The translations under genes and the position numbers were made by a program. From Gammaproteobacteria bacterium (GTDB lineage: Bacteria; Pseudomonadota; Gammaproteobacteria; DSM-19610), in contig DRQL01000106.1 of NCBI GenBank assembly GCA_011371465.1, forward strand, positions 1 to 10,138: a DNA stretch of 10,138 nucleotides, written 5' to 3'. The notes under the pieces were generated by a model. The model made no database searches, was not told the DNA's origin, and worked only from the letters and a program-made list of their open reading frames with translations. Positions 1 through 7,804 of the stretch are shown piece by piece (position 1 is the first letter of the stretch; each line of letters opens with the position of its first letter).

Positions 1-843
1 ATGACCCAGTGGTGGTACGGTCATAACGCGGTAGGCTTTTTCCTGACCGCGGCCTTCCTGGGCATGATGTATTATTTTGTGCCCAAGCAGGCGGGACGCC
101 CGGTGTATTCCTACCGCCTGTCGATCGTGCACTTCTGGGCGCTGGCCTTCCTGTACATGTGGGTGGGCGCCCACCACCTGCACTGGACCGCGCTGCCGGA
201 CTGGACCTCGACACTGGCAGCCACCTTTTCCATCATGCTGCTGTTGCCTTCCTGGGGCGGCATGATCAACGGCATCATGACCCTGTCGGGCGCCTGGGAA
301 AAACTGCGCACCGACCCCATCATGCTGTTCCTCATCACCTCGCTGTCGTTCTACGGCATGTCGACCTTCGAAGGGCCGCTGATGTCGCTGAAGAGCGTGA
401 ACGCGCTGTCGCACTACACCGACTGGACCGTCGGCCACGTGCATTCCGGCGCGCTGGGCTGGGTGGCGATGGTGACCTTCGGTTCCTTCTACCACATGGT
501 GCCGCGCCTGTATGACACGCGCATGTACAGCACCCGCCTGATCTACCTGCACTTCTGGCTGGCGACCATCGGTATCGTGCTGTACATCACCTCCATGTGG
601 GTGGCCGGCATCGTGCAGGGCCTGATGCTGCGCAGCTTCGATGACTACGGCAACCTGTCCTACACCTTTGTCGAATCGGTCGCTTTCCTGCACAAGCCGT
701 ACGTCTGGCGTGCGCTGGGCGGTCTGTTCTTTGTGTCCGGCGTCGCCGTGATGGCCTTCAACATGTATATGACGATCCGCAGATCGCGCAGCGAAGCCGC
801 GGAACTCGAAGCCAGGATTGCCGCCAAAATGGCGCGTGCCTGA
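1..843 (+). CDS. ccoN: cbb3-type cytochrome c oxidase catalytic subunit I (CcoN), C-terminal part
   Basis: This is the haem-copper catalytic subunit of cbb3 oxidase, an inner-membrane enzyme that reduces O2 to water and pumps protons. Only the last 280 residues are present; the family is about 475 long, so the Met at base 1 is internal and roughly 200 residues lie upstream. The visible part carries the active-site ligands. H8 in WWYGHNAV, and H58-H59 in VGAHHLHW, match the three CuB histidines. Y52 in LYMWVG matches the tyrosine covalently bonded to a CuB histidine in this family. H146 and H148 in DWTVGHVHSGALGW match the high-spin and low-spin haem b ligands. All spacings agree with the Pseudomonas stutzeri enzyme as I remember it, with an offset of 199. 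Several hydrophobic helices follow and the chain ends in a basic tail. ccoO starts 26 bases downstream. The identification is secure. Confidence 0.98.
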   Translation: MTQWWYGHNAVGFFLTAAFLGMMYYFVPKQAGRPVYSYRLSIVHFWALAFLYMWVGAHHLHWTALPDWTSTLAATFSIMLLLPSWGGMINGIMTLSGAWEKLRTDPIMLFLITSLSFYGMSTFEGPLMSLKSVNALSHYTDWTVGHVHSGALGWVAMVTFGSFYHMVPRLYDTRMYSTRLIYLHFWLATIGIVLYITSMWVAGIVQGLMLRSFDDYGNLSYTFVESVAFLHKPYVWRALGGLFFVSGVAVMAFNMYMTIRRSRSEAAELEARIAAKMARA

Positions 844-869
844 GTGGCTTTGCGGACGGAGAAAGTACA

Positions 870-1607
870 GTGATCAAACACGAAAGTATCGAAACCAACG
901 CCGCGCTGCTGGTGATCCTGACCCTGATCGTGGTCAGCATCGGCGGCCTGGTGGAAATTGTTCCCCTGTTTTACATCGACGATACGGTGGAGGACGTGGA
1001 AGGCGTGCGTCCCTACACGGCGCTGGAGCTGCGCGGGCGTGATATCTACCAGCGGGAAGGCTGTTACCTGTGCCATTCCCAGATGATCCGCCCGTTCCGC
1101 GACGAACTGCTGCGCTACGGCCACTACTCGCTGGCCGCGGAATCGCAGTACGACCATCCCTTCCAGTGGGGCTCCAAGCGTACCGGCCCGGACCTGGCGC
1201 GGGTGGGCGGCAAGTACTCCAACGAGTGGCACGTCGCGCATTTGCGCAACCCGCGCAGTGTGGTGCCGCAGTCCATCATGCCGAATTATCCCTGGTTGCT
1301 GCAGACCGACCTGGATTACTCGGATGTGCAGGACCGCATGCGCGCGCTGAAGGCAACCGGCGTTCCCTACTCGGAGACCCAGGAAGAGTACGATGCCAAC
1401 GTCGTCGAGTTCGGCGTAGCGGCCGCCGACCAGCTGGACATCCTGCATGCCGAGGAAAACCTGATGCAGCAGGCGCTGACGGAGAACTACGACGGCCAGC
1501 GCGCACGCGTCACCGAAATGGACGCGCTGGTGGCCTACCTGCAGGTGCTCGGCACCATGGTGGACTTCAGCAAGTATGACGAAGGGTACTTTGCAGACTT
1601 CCGTTGA
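870..1607 (+). CDS. ccoO: cbb3-type cytochrome c oxidase mono-haem subunit II (CcoO)
   Basis: CcoO is the membrane-anchored mono-haem cytochrome c of cbb3 oxidase and passes electrons to CcoN on the periplasmic side. The start is GTG at 870, preceded by GGAGAAAG at 858-865. An N-terminal anchor helix spans about residues 11-33. The haem c motif CYLCH is at 65-69, followed by SQMIRPF. The likely axial Met is M137 in SIMPNYPWL. The typical C-terminal TEMDALVAYLQVLGT is at about 215-229. The chain is 245 residues, against about 200 in well-known homologues. The excess lies mostly at about 171-212, an acidic helical stretch between the GVPYSE and TEMDAL segments. The reading frame and key residues are intact, so this looks like a lineage insertion rather than damage. 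ccoQ follows after 25 bases. Confidence 0.98.
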   Translation: MIKHESIETNAALLVILTLIVVSIGGLVEIVPLFYIDDTVEDVEGVRPYTALELRGRDIYQREGCYLCHSQMIRPFRDELLRYGHYSLAAESQYDHPFQWGSKRTGPDLARVGGKYSNEWHVAHLRNPRSVVPQSIMPNYPWLLQTDLDYSDVQDRMRALKATGVPYSETQEEYDANVVEFGVAAADQLDILHAEENLMQQALTENYDGQRARVTEMDALVAYLQVLGTMVDFSKYDEGYFADFR

Positions 1608-1632
1608 CCGGAGCTGCTGAAGAATCACAGCC

Positions 1633-1854
1633 ATGAGCGACTGGTTTCTCTGGTTTACCCGTTTCGAGAACAGCAAGGTCGTAGCGCTGTTACTGTTTTT
1701 TACCACGTTCTGCGCGATCCTGGTGTACCTGTACACGGGCAGGAAGCGCGCCGAGCGGCTGGAGTCCTACAAGTACATACCCTTGCAGGACGATGAACCG
1801 GATCTGAACGCCGAGCGCGGCGGGGAAAAGGAAAATGAGTCAGACAAAATCTAG
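1633..1854 (+). CDS. ccoQ: cbb3-type cytochrome c oxidase small subunit (CcoQ)
   Basis: CcoQ is the small non-haem subunit of cbb3 oxidase (FixQ family), reported to stabilise the association of CcoP with the CcoNO core. The 73-residue product has a short N-terminal segment, one hydrophobic helix at about residues 14-34 (KVVALLLFFTTFCAILVYLY), a basic stop-transfer patch (GRKRAERLE), and a charged cytoplasmic tail with YKYIPLQDD. Size and layout fit the family. The position between ccoO and ccoP is diagnostic, because sequence conservation in this family is low. The last 20 bases overlap the start of ccoP, which suggests translational coupling. The ribosome binding site is weak. Confidence 0.95.
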   Translation: MSDWFLWFTRFENSKVVALLLFFTTFCAILVYLYTGRKRAERLESYKYIPLQDDEPDLNAERGGEKENESDKI

Positions 1855-2764
1855 CAAACCGTCCGCCGTACAGACCACGGGGCACGCCTGGGACGGTGAC
1901 ATCCAGGAGTTCAACAACCCGCTGCCGAGCTGGTGGCTGTGGGCGTTCTATGCCACGGTGGTTTTCGCGGTCGTGTACTGGGTGTTCTACCCGGCCTGGC
2001 CGATTGCCAGCAGCTATACCAAGGGTGTCATGAACGACATCACCTTCTTGGACAGCAACGGCAACCGCAAGACCACGCACTGGAACACGCGCTCCGCGCT
2101 GCTCCGGGACCTGCAGGAAGGCAAGACCGCGGTGCTCAGCCGGGACTACCTGGACAAGGTGGCGGCCGCGAGCTACATGGAGATTCTCGGTGACCCGGAA
2201 ATGATGGCCTTTACGCGTTCCATGGCCAAGGGTATTTTCGGCGACAACTGCGCGCCCTGTCACGGCTCCGGTGGCGCCGGCGTCATCGGCCTGTTCCCCA
2301 ACCTGGCGGACGACGACTGGCTGTGGGGCGGTTCGGTCGAGGATATCCAGGCGACGCTGGAAAACGGGCACCTGGGCTTTATGCCGGCCTTCGGCGAGGT
2401 GTTCGACGACGCGCAGCTGGATGACATCGCGAGCTATGTGCTGAGCCTGTCCGGCCATGCCGTGGACGCCGCCGCCAGTGAACGCGGCAAGGCGATCTTC
2501 CAGACCAACGAAGGCGGCTGCTACTACTGCCACACGCACGAAGCCACCGGGCTGAAATCGCAGGGCGCGGCCAACCTCACCGACCAGATCTGGACCATTG
2601 CTGACGTCAACGGCGCCGCGGACCTGGAAGGCAAAAAAGAACGCGTAAAACAGGTGATCGCCAACGGCGTGCAGCGCCGCATGCCGGCCTGGTCGGATCG
2701 CCTCAGCGCGGCGCAGATCAAGCTGCTCACCGTCTATGTGCATGAACTGGGGGGCGGCCAGTAG
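1835..2764 (+). CDS. ccoP: cbb3-type cytochrome c oxidase di-haem subunit III (CcoP)
   Basis: CcoP is the di-haem cytochrome c subunit of cbb3 oxidase and the entry point for electrons from soluble or membrane cytochromes. The 309-residue chain begins with the characteristic HAWDGDIQEFNNPLP segment. One transmembrane helix follows at about 33-52, ending in VYWVFYPAWP. Two cytochrome c domains follow. The first has CAPCH at 139-143 with M183 in GFMPAFG. The second has CYYCH at 229-233 with M283 in RRMPAWS. The start lies inside ccoQ in another frame, preceded by GGGGAAAAGGA at 1822-1832. The motifs of both haem domains are complete. The 48-base gap to ccoG has its own ribosome binding site. 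Confidence 0.98.
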   Translation: MSQTKSSKPSAVQTTGHAWDGDIQEFNNPLPSWWLWAFYATVVFAVVYWVFYPAWPIASSYTKGVMNDITFLDSNGNRKTTHWNTRSALLRDLQEGKTAVLSRDYLDKVAAASYMEILGDPEMMAFTRSMAKGIFGDNCAPCHGSGGAGVIGLFPNLADDDWLWGGSVEDIQATLENGHLGFMPAFGEVFDDAQLDDIASYVLSLSGHAVDAAASERGKAIFQTNEGGCYYCHTHEATGLKSQGAANLTDQIWTIADVNGAADLEGKKERVKQVIANGVQRRMPAWSDRLSAAQIKLLTVYVHELGGGQ

Positions 2765-2812
2765 GCTGCACCCCGGGTACTTCGCCGCAGTCCGCCGCGT
2801 GTAAGGATAACC

Positions 2813-4234
2813 ATGGCTGACACCGGCAACGACGCGCTGTACCAGGCGCGCATCAAGATCTACCCGCGCTCGGTCAAGGGGCGCTTCCGCAACTTCAAAT
2901 GGGCCGTACTGGGTCTCGCCTACGGCGTGTATTTCCTGCTGCCCTGGCTGCGCTGGGAACGCAACACCGGGCCTGACCAGGCCGTGCTGTTCGATATCGC
3001 GGCGCGCAAGTTCTACCTGTTCGACCTGGTGGCCCACGCGCAGGACCTGCTGTGGCTGGTCGGTGTCTTGCTGATCGCGGCCCTGCTGCTGTTTTTTGTG
3101 ACCGGCATTGCCGGGCGCGTGTTCTGCGGTTATTTCTGTTTCCAGACCCTGTGGACCGACCTGTACCTGCTGATCGAGCGCCTGGTGCAGGGCGACCGGG
3201 TGGCCCGCATCCGCCTGGACAAGTCGCCCTGGAACGCCAACAAGCTGCTGCGCAAGGCGGGCACGCACCTGCTGTGGCTGGCGGTCGCCTTCTGGACCGG
3301 ACTGACCTTTACCCTGTACTGGGACAATGCCCCCGACCTGGTGGTGAAATGGTTCACCGGGTCCGCGCCCTTTGCCGCCTATGCGACCACCCTGTTCCTG
3401 ACGGCAACGACCTATGTCATGGCGGGGCTGGCGCGTGAACAGGTCTGTACCTACATGTGTCCCTACGCGCGTTTCCAGTCGGCCATGTTCGACGAGGACA
3501 CGCGCATCGTCGCCTACGATACGTCGCGGGGTGAAGGCCGCCAGGGGCGGCACAAGATCACGCGCGAACTCAAAAGCCGCGAACAGCGCCGCGAGCAGGG
3601 CGTCGGCGACTGTATCGATTGCGGCTTCTGCGTGCAGGTGTGCCCGACGGGTATCGACATCCGCAACGGGCTGCAGGTGCAGTGCATCAGTTGCGCCCTG
3701 TGCATCGACGCCTGCGACACCATCATGGACTCGCTGGGCTGGGAGCGCGGCCTGATCCGCTATACCTCCGAGGCGCAGGCCGAGGGCAAAAAGAGTTCGC
3801 TGCTAAAACCCAAGACCATCGGCTACGGGCTGGCCCTGTTGCTGGCCATCTCCGCGCTGGTCTGGAGTGTCAGCAGCCAGGCGCCGCTGGACGTGGCGGT
3901 GGTGCAGGTCCGGCAGCCGCTGTTCGTGCGCCTGTCCGACGGGCATATACAGAACAGTTACGAACTGCACCTCGAAAACAAGACGGACCAGCCCATCGAC
4001 CTGGCGATCATGATGCACGGGCTGGCCGGTGCGCGACTGGATGCCGGCAAGTTCTCGGCGCTGACCCTGGCACCGCAGCACAGCCTGCGGGTGCTGGTGC
4101 GGGTGCGCTGGCGTTCGAACCACAACGAGCAGGGCTCGCGCAGTTTCTTCCTGGATGTCATTCCACAGAAGCGACAGGACCTGGGCATGATCAGCGCACC
4201 CGCGACCTTCTACCTGCCGGGCAGCGCGCGCTGA
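2813..4234 (+). CDS. ccoG: Cytochrome oxidase assembly 4Fe-4S membrane protein (CcoG, RdxA/FixG family)
   Basis: CcoG is a polytopic membrane ferredoxin needed for cbb3 assembly; family members have been shown to reduce Cu(II), supplying Cu(I) for the CuB site. The start has AAGGA five bases upstream. The 473-residue chain has early membrane helices (about 30-47 and 78-98), then CGYFCFQTLWTD at about 105-116 and CTYMCPYARFQ at 212-222. Two 4Fe-4S motifs follow: CIDCGFCVQVCP with C267/270/273/277, and CISCALCIDACD with C291/294/297/301. A last helix lies at about 336-354. A C-terminal beta-rich domain of the FixG type extends to residue 473. In the first membrane Cys motif the residue after the second Cys is Phe110, where many homologues have Pro. 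The stop codon overlaps the ATG of ccoH (TGATG). Confidence 0.97.
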   Translation: MADTGNDALYQARIKIYPRSVKGRFRNFKWAVLGLAYGVYFLLPWLRWERNTGPDQAVLFDIAARKFYLFDLVAHAQDLLWLVGVLLIAALLLFFVTGIAGRVFCGYFCFQTLWTDLYLLIERLVQGDRVARIRLDKSPWNANKLLRKAGTHLLWLAVAFWTGLTFTLYWDNAPDLVVKWFTGSAPFAAYATTLFLTATTYVMAGLAREQVCTYMCPYARFQSAMFDEDTRIVAYDTSRGEGRQGRHKITRELKSREQRREQGVGDCIDCGFCVQVCPTGIDIRNGLQVQCISCALCIDACDTIMDSLGWERGLIRYTSEAQAEGKKSSLLKPKTIGYGLALLLAISALVWSVSSQAPLDVAVVQVRQPLFVRLSDGHIQNSYELHLENKTDQPIDLAIMMHGLAGARLDAGKFSALTLAPQHSLRVLVRVRWRSNHNEQGSRSFFLDVIPQKRQDLGMISAPATFYLPGSAR

Positions 4235-5055
4235 TGTTGCAGTCGCTGTTTGATCTGCCACTGTTTGCCATCGCCGAGGTGCTGGTGTTCCTGCTGTTGT
4301 ACCGGCTGACACCGATGAACGGCAAACAGGCCGCAACGGTGATGGCCCTGCTGTCCAGCGCGGCGGTTGTCGTCTACAGCCTGTGGCACTGGCCGGGCGC
4401 GGACGTGCTGGCCATGTATGTCGCCGTGCTGCTGGTGACGGCCTACCTGCTGGGTATCGTCACTCACGCGCGGGAACACCGGCAGGCTTCCGGGCGCTGG
4501 TTTCACTGGGGACCGGCGGCCATTGTTATCTTTTTCGTCCTGCTGCTGGCAGTGGACGGTGTGCTGGTGACGATTTCCAGCCAGGGCCTGCCGGGACCGA
4601 TTGCGGATTTCCTGTTGCCCGAGTCGGCACAGCACCAGCAGGTGCGCTCGGCTTTCCCCGGCACCGTGGCGCGCGACTACCAGAAGAAAGAAAGCCTGTA
4701 CAACGAATACCTGGAGCAGGTGAAGCGCCAGGAACAGCGCGGCTGGCAGGTCCACAAGGGCTGGCTGGTCGACCCGGTGGCCGGTCGGCAGGCCGCCTTC
4801 CAGGTGCAGGTAGCGCAGGCGGATGGCACACCGCTGGCGTCCGCCGAGGTCAGCGGTGTTTTCCAGCGGCCCTCTGACAGCCGCATGGACCAGCCTTTTA
4901 CCATGCAGGAAATTGAACCCGGCCTGTACCGTGTCATACTGGCCCTGCCGGAACCGGGTGCGTGGAACCTGGTGCTCAGCGTAAAACGCGGCACACAGCT
5001 GCACGAGCTGCATGCCGGTACGTCGGTTGCAGACGCTCCCCGGGCCAGCGACTAG
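4234..5055 (+). CDS. ccoH: FixH/CcoH-family oxidase assembly protein with multi-helix N-terminal extension
   Basis: CcoH/FixH is an inner-membrane assembly factor of cbb3 oxidase, thought to act with the copper ATPase CcoI during maturation. I chose the ATG at 4234, which overlaps the ccoG stop; the frame is open further upstream only because it runs through ccoG. The product is 273 residues, against about 160-180 for ordinary FixH. The FixH-like part starts at about residue 93 with a hydrophobic helix (WGPAAIVIFFVLLLAVDGVL). It continues through RDYQKKESLYNEYL (147-160), QEQRGWQVH (167-174) and a beta-rich periplasmic domain ending near KRGTQLHELHAG. The first 90 residues add about three extra hydrophobic helices (about 8-23, 35-52 and 57-76), a region I do not recognise. 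The annotation of the C-terminal half is firm; the role of the extension is unknown. Confidence 0.88.
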   Translation: MLQSLFDLPLFAIAEVLVFLLLYRLTPMNGKQAATVMALLSSAAVVVYSLWHWPGADVLAMYVAVLLVTAYLLGIVTHAREHRQASGRWFHWGPAAIVIFFVLLLAVDGVLVTISSQGLPGPIADFLLPESAQHQQVRSAFPGTVARDYQKKESLYNEYLEQVKRQEQRGWQVHKGWLVDPVAGRQAAFQVQVAQADGTPLASAEVSGVFQRPSDSRMDQPFTMQEIEPGLYRVILALPEPGAWNLVLSVKRGTQLHELHAGTSVADAPRASD

Positions 5056-5069
5056 ACGGGTTCCGGACA

Positions 5070-5140
5070 CCGTCATCCCGGCGCAGGCCGGGATCCAGCG
5101 TTTGCAGGCCAGTGGATTCCGGCCTGCGCCGGAATGACGG
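5070..5140. repeat. Palindromic dispersed-repeat element (MITE-like) between ccoH and ccoI
   Basis: Two 28-bp arms, 5070-5097 and 5113-5140, are inverted repeats of each other with two mismatches, separated by 15 bases. Each arm is also a perfect small hairpin: ATCCCGGC-GCAG-GCCGGGAT at 5075-5094, and ATTCCGGC-CTGC-GCCGGAAT at 5116-5135. The RNA could therefore fold as two short hairpins or one long one. The core, GTCATxCCGGCGCAGGCCGGxAT, is a motif I know as a dispersed intergenic repeat in many GC-rich Proteobacteria. That it is repeated in this genome cannot be seen here. It starts 15 bases after the ccoH stop and interrupts an otherwise compact operon. Confidence 0.85.
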
Positions 5141-5170
5141 AGAAAACCCCCCGATATTTGCGCGAATGGC

Positions 5171-5177
5171 AGAGAAG
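5171..5177 (+). promoter_or_regulatory. Ribosome binding site deciding the ccoI start
   Basis: AGAGAAG lies seven bases before TTG 5185. The upstream in-frame ATG at 5134 has no Shine-Dalgarno sequence and sits inside the 3' arm of a hairpin of the repeat element. The TTG is therefore the more likely start, although this is an inference from sequence only. Confidence 0.5.
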
Positions 5178-5184
5178 CCCCGAC

Positions 5185-7617
5185 TTGAGCGATAACGATC
5201 AACAACAGGACTGCTTCCACTGCGGCTTGCCGGTGCCCGACAGCGCGGACTACCCGGTCGAGATCCTGGGCGAGCAACAGCCCATGTGCTGCCGTGGTTG
5301 CCAGGCCGTCGCCAAAGCCATTGTCGATGGCGGGCTGACCGATTTCTACCGCTACCGCACCGAGAAATCTCCCCGCGCGCAGGAACTCGTTCCCGAAGTG
5401 CTCAACGAACTGGAGCTGTACGACCGCGACGACCTGCAGAAAAGTTTTGTGCGCCGCCAGCCCGGCGAGGAACGCGAAGCGTCACTGATCCTCGAAGGTA
5501 TCGTATGCGCCGCCTGCGTCTGGCTCAACGAACGGCACGTGAAGTCCCTGCCCGGCGTGCTGGACTTTGCCGTCAACTACTCGACCCACCGCGCGCGGGT
5601 ACGCTGGGACAACCAGCGCATTCATCTCAGCGCCATCCTCGAAGCCATCAGCGCCATCGGCTACCACGCGCATCCCTTCGATCCCGGCCGTCAGGAACAG
5701 CTCTACAAGCAGGAAAAAAAGCAGGCCCTGCGCCGCCTGGCCGTCGCCGGCCTGGGCATGATGCAGGTGATGATGCTGGCAGTGGCCCTGTACGCCGGCG
5801 CGGATGAAGGCATGAGCGATACGCTGCGCACCTTCCTGCGCTGGGTCAGCCTGCTGATCACCACACCGGTCGTGCTGTACTCGGCACGCCCCTTCTTTAC
5901 CAGCGCCTGGCGGGACATCAAACGCCGCCGGCCCGGCATGGACGTGCCGGTGGCACTGGCCATCGGCGCCGCCTTCCTCGCCAGCGCCTGGGCAACGCTG
6001 CGCGGCACGGGTGAAATCTACTTCGACTCGGTGACCATGTTCACCTTCTTCCTGCTGGCCGGGCGCTTTCTGGAGATGGGCGCCCGCCACCGCGCCGGGC
6101 AGGCCGCCGAAGAACTGGTCAAACTGCTGCCCGCCACCGCCGTACGTCTTACCGGTAACGGCGAAGAGCGGGTCCCGGTCAGCGACCTGGCCGTTGGTGA
6201 CCGGGTACTGGTCCGACCGGGTGAAAGCGTCCCTGCCGATGGTCGCGTCGTGGAAGGGCGCAGTTCGGTGGACGAGTCGCTGCTGACCGGCGAAAGCCTG
6301 CCGCAACTGCGCAAGCCCGGCGACCTGCTGGTGGGCGGCACGGTCAACAACGAAAGCCCGCTGGTCATGCAGATCGAACAGGTCGGCGAGGAAACCGTAC
6401 TGTCCGCCATTGTGCGCCTGCTGGACCGCGCCCAGACGGAAAAGCCCCGCGTGGCGCGCACCGCGGACCGGGTGGCCGGCTGGTTCGTGGGCGCCCTGTT
6501 GCTGCTGGCCGGCGCGGTCGCGGGCTGGTGGTGGCTGCACGACCCGGCGCATGCCTTCGCGGTGACCCTGTCGGTGCTGGTGGTGACCTGCCCCTGCGCC
6601 CTGTCGCTGGCGACCCCGGCCGCCGTCACCGCGGCCACCGGTGCGCTGACACGCCTGGGCGTGCTGACCACCCGTGGCCACGCCCTGGAAACACTGGCCC
6701 GCGCCACGCACGTGATCTTCGACAAGACCGGCACCCTGACCGAAGGCCGGCTGCGACTGGAGCAGGTCGAGCTGCCGGGGCCCCTCAGCCGCGCAGACTG
6801 CCTGCAGCTCGCCGCCGCGCTGGAACAGCGCTCTGAACACCCCATCGCTCGGGCGATCTGCCGGGAAAGCGAGGCCGTCCCGGCCGCCGGGGAGGTCAGC
6901 GCACAGGCGGGCCAGGGCATCGAAGGCCGGGTAGACGGACAGCGCTACCGGATCGGCACCGCGGAATTCGTGCAGGAACTGCAGGGCAGCGACGCCCCCG
7001 CCGGGGCGGACAACGCCGGCGGGCAGGCCGGCGTATGGCTGGGTAATGAACAGGGGCTGCTGGCGCACTTCACCTTTACCGACCGGCTGCGTGACCATGC
7101 GGCACAAACCGTGCAGCGACTCGGCAAGCTGGGCCTGCAGGTGGAACTGCTCAGCGGCGACCAGCAGGACACGGTGCAGTCCGTGGCAGACACCCTGGGC
7201 ATCGAGCACTACCAGTCACGCTGCCGCCCCGAAGACAAGCTCGCCCGCATCCGCACCCTGCAGCAACAGGGCGCCGTGGTGGCCATGGTCGGCGACGGTG
7301 TCAACGACGCGCCGGTACTGGCCGGCGCCCAGGTCTCGCTGGCCATGGGCAGCGGCACCCAGCTGGCACACGCCAGCGCCGACATGGTGCTGCTGTCCGA
7401 GCAGCTCCCGCACCTGGTCACCGCCATCCGCACCAGCCGCAAAACCCTGGCGGTTATCCGCCAGAACCTGGCCTGGGCACTGGTTTATAATGTAATAGCC
7501 CTGCCGATGGCCGCCGCCGGCTGGATCGCACCCTGGATGGCGGCCATCGGCATGTCCACCAGCTCACTGGTCGTCGTCATCAACGCCCTGCGCCTGCGCA
7601 GGCTGCCACCGGATTGA
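5185..7617 (+). CDS. ccoI: Copper-exporting P1B-type ATPase for cbb3 oxidase assembly (CcoI/FixI)
   Basis: CcoI moves Cu(I) across the inner membrane for insertion into cbb3 oxidase. I prefer TTG 5185, giving 810 residues; an in-frame ATG at 5134 would add 17 residues encoded by the repeat element and its flank. Family members normally begin a few residues before the CFHCG motif, here at 10-14, which supports the later start. Domains in order: a Cys-rich N-terminus with CFHCG and CCRGC (35-39), a heavy-metal-associated domain with CAAC (108-111), then membrane helices. Next come the actuator TGES (368-371), the transport motif CPC (469-471), the phosphorylation motif DKTGT (513-517), the P1B HP dipeptide (SEHP, 552-553) and the hinge GDGVND (703-708). 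All catalytic motifs are intact. ccoS starts one base after the stop. Confidence 0.97.
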   Translation: MSDNDQQQDCFHCGLPVPDSADYPVEILGEQQPMCCRGCQAVAKAIVDGGLTDFYRYRTEKSPRAQELVPEVLNELELYDRDDLQKSFVRRQPGEEREASLILEGIVCAACVWLNERHVKSLPGVLDFAVNYSTHRARVRWDNQRIHLSAILEAISAIGYHAHPFDPGRQEQLYKQEKKQALRRLAVAGLGMMQVMMLAVALYAGADEGMSDTLRTFLRWVSLLITTPVVLYSARPFFTSAWRDIKRRRPGMDVPVALAIGAAFLASAWATLRGTGEIYFDSVTMFTFFLLAGRFLEMGARHRAGQAAEELVKLLPATAVRLTGNGEERVPVSDLAVGDRVLVRPGESVPADGRVVEGRSSVDESLLTGESLPQLRKPGDLLVGGTVNNESPLVMQIEQVGEETVLSAIVRLLDRAQTEKPRVARTADRVAGWFVGALLLLAGAVAGWWWLHDPAHAFAVTLSVLVVTCPCALSLATPAAVTAATGALTRLGVLTTRGHALETLARATHVIFDKTGTLTEGRLRLEQVELPGPLSRADCLQLAAALEQRSEHPIARAICRESEAVPAAGEVSAQAGQGIEGRVDGQRYRIGTAEFVQELQGSDAPAGADNAGGQAGVWLGNEQGLLAHFTFTDRLRDHAAQTVQRLGKLGLQVELLSGDQQDTVQSVADTLGIEHYQSRCRPEDKLARIRTLQQQGAVVAMVGDGVNDAPVLAGAQVSLAMGSGTQLAHASADMVLLSEQLPHLVTAIRTSRKTLAVIRQNLAWALVYNVIALPMAAAGWIAPWMAAIGMSTSSLVVVINALRLRRLPPD

Positions 7618-7618
7618 T

Positions 7619-7804
7619 ATGGATATACTTTTTCTGCTCATCCCCATCAGCCTGATCATCATGGGCGTGGCCATCTGGGTCTTCCTGTGGGCCATCCGCA
7701 GTGGCCAGTTCGAGGACCTGGAAGGCCCCGCCCACCGCATCCTGATGGACGACGACGACCCGCTCATCCCGCGCCGGCCGGAATTGAAGGAAGACGACGA
7801 GTAA
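7619..7804 (+). CDS. ccoS: cbb3-type cytochrome oxidase maturation protein CcoS
   Basis: CcoS (FixS) is a small membrane protein required for maturation of cbb3 oxidase, and family studies link it to cofactor insertion into CcoN. The 61-residue product has one N-terminal hydrophobic helix (about residues 4-25), then the family signature: WAIRSGQFEDLEGPAHRIL and an acidic DDDDP stretch. The acidic C-terminus is typical. It starts one base after the ccoI stop, so it is probably translated by coupling. The assignment is firm despite the small size. Confidence 0.96.
   Translation: MDILFLLIPISLIIMGVAIWVFLWAIRSGQFEDLEGPAHRILMDDDDPLIPRRPELKEDDE

Noticed and set aside
660..1736. 358-codon open frame on the - strand opposite ccoN, ccoO and ccoQ
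   Set aside because: It crosses three certain genes and has no motif, so it is a codon-bias shadow.
1700..3553. 617-codon open frame on the - strand opposite ccoP and ccoG
   Set aside because: It is a shadow of GC-rich codon bias in genes with intact motifs on the + strand. Its translation is low in hydrophobic structure and has no recognisable motif.
3619..4233. Upstream extension of the ccoH frame to TTG 3619
   Set aside because: It runs through ccoG in another frame. The ATG at 4234, overlapping the ccoG stop, gives a normal coupled start and a membrane-protein N-terminus.
5482..7209. 575-codon open frame on the - strand opposite ccoI
   Set aside because: Same cause: it mirrors the codon pattern of the copper ATPase and shows no domain.
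7486..7491. Perfect TATAAT within the end of ccoI, as a possible promoter for ccoS
   Set aside because: It encodes the conserved Tyr-Asn of the last P-type ATPase helices and no -35 hexamer stands at the right distance.
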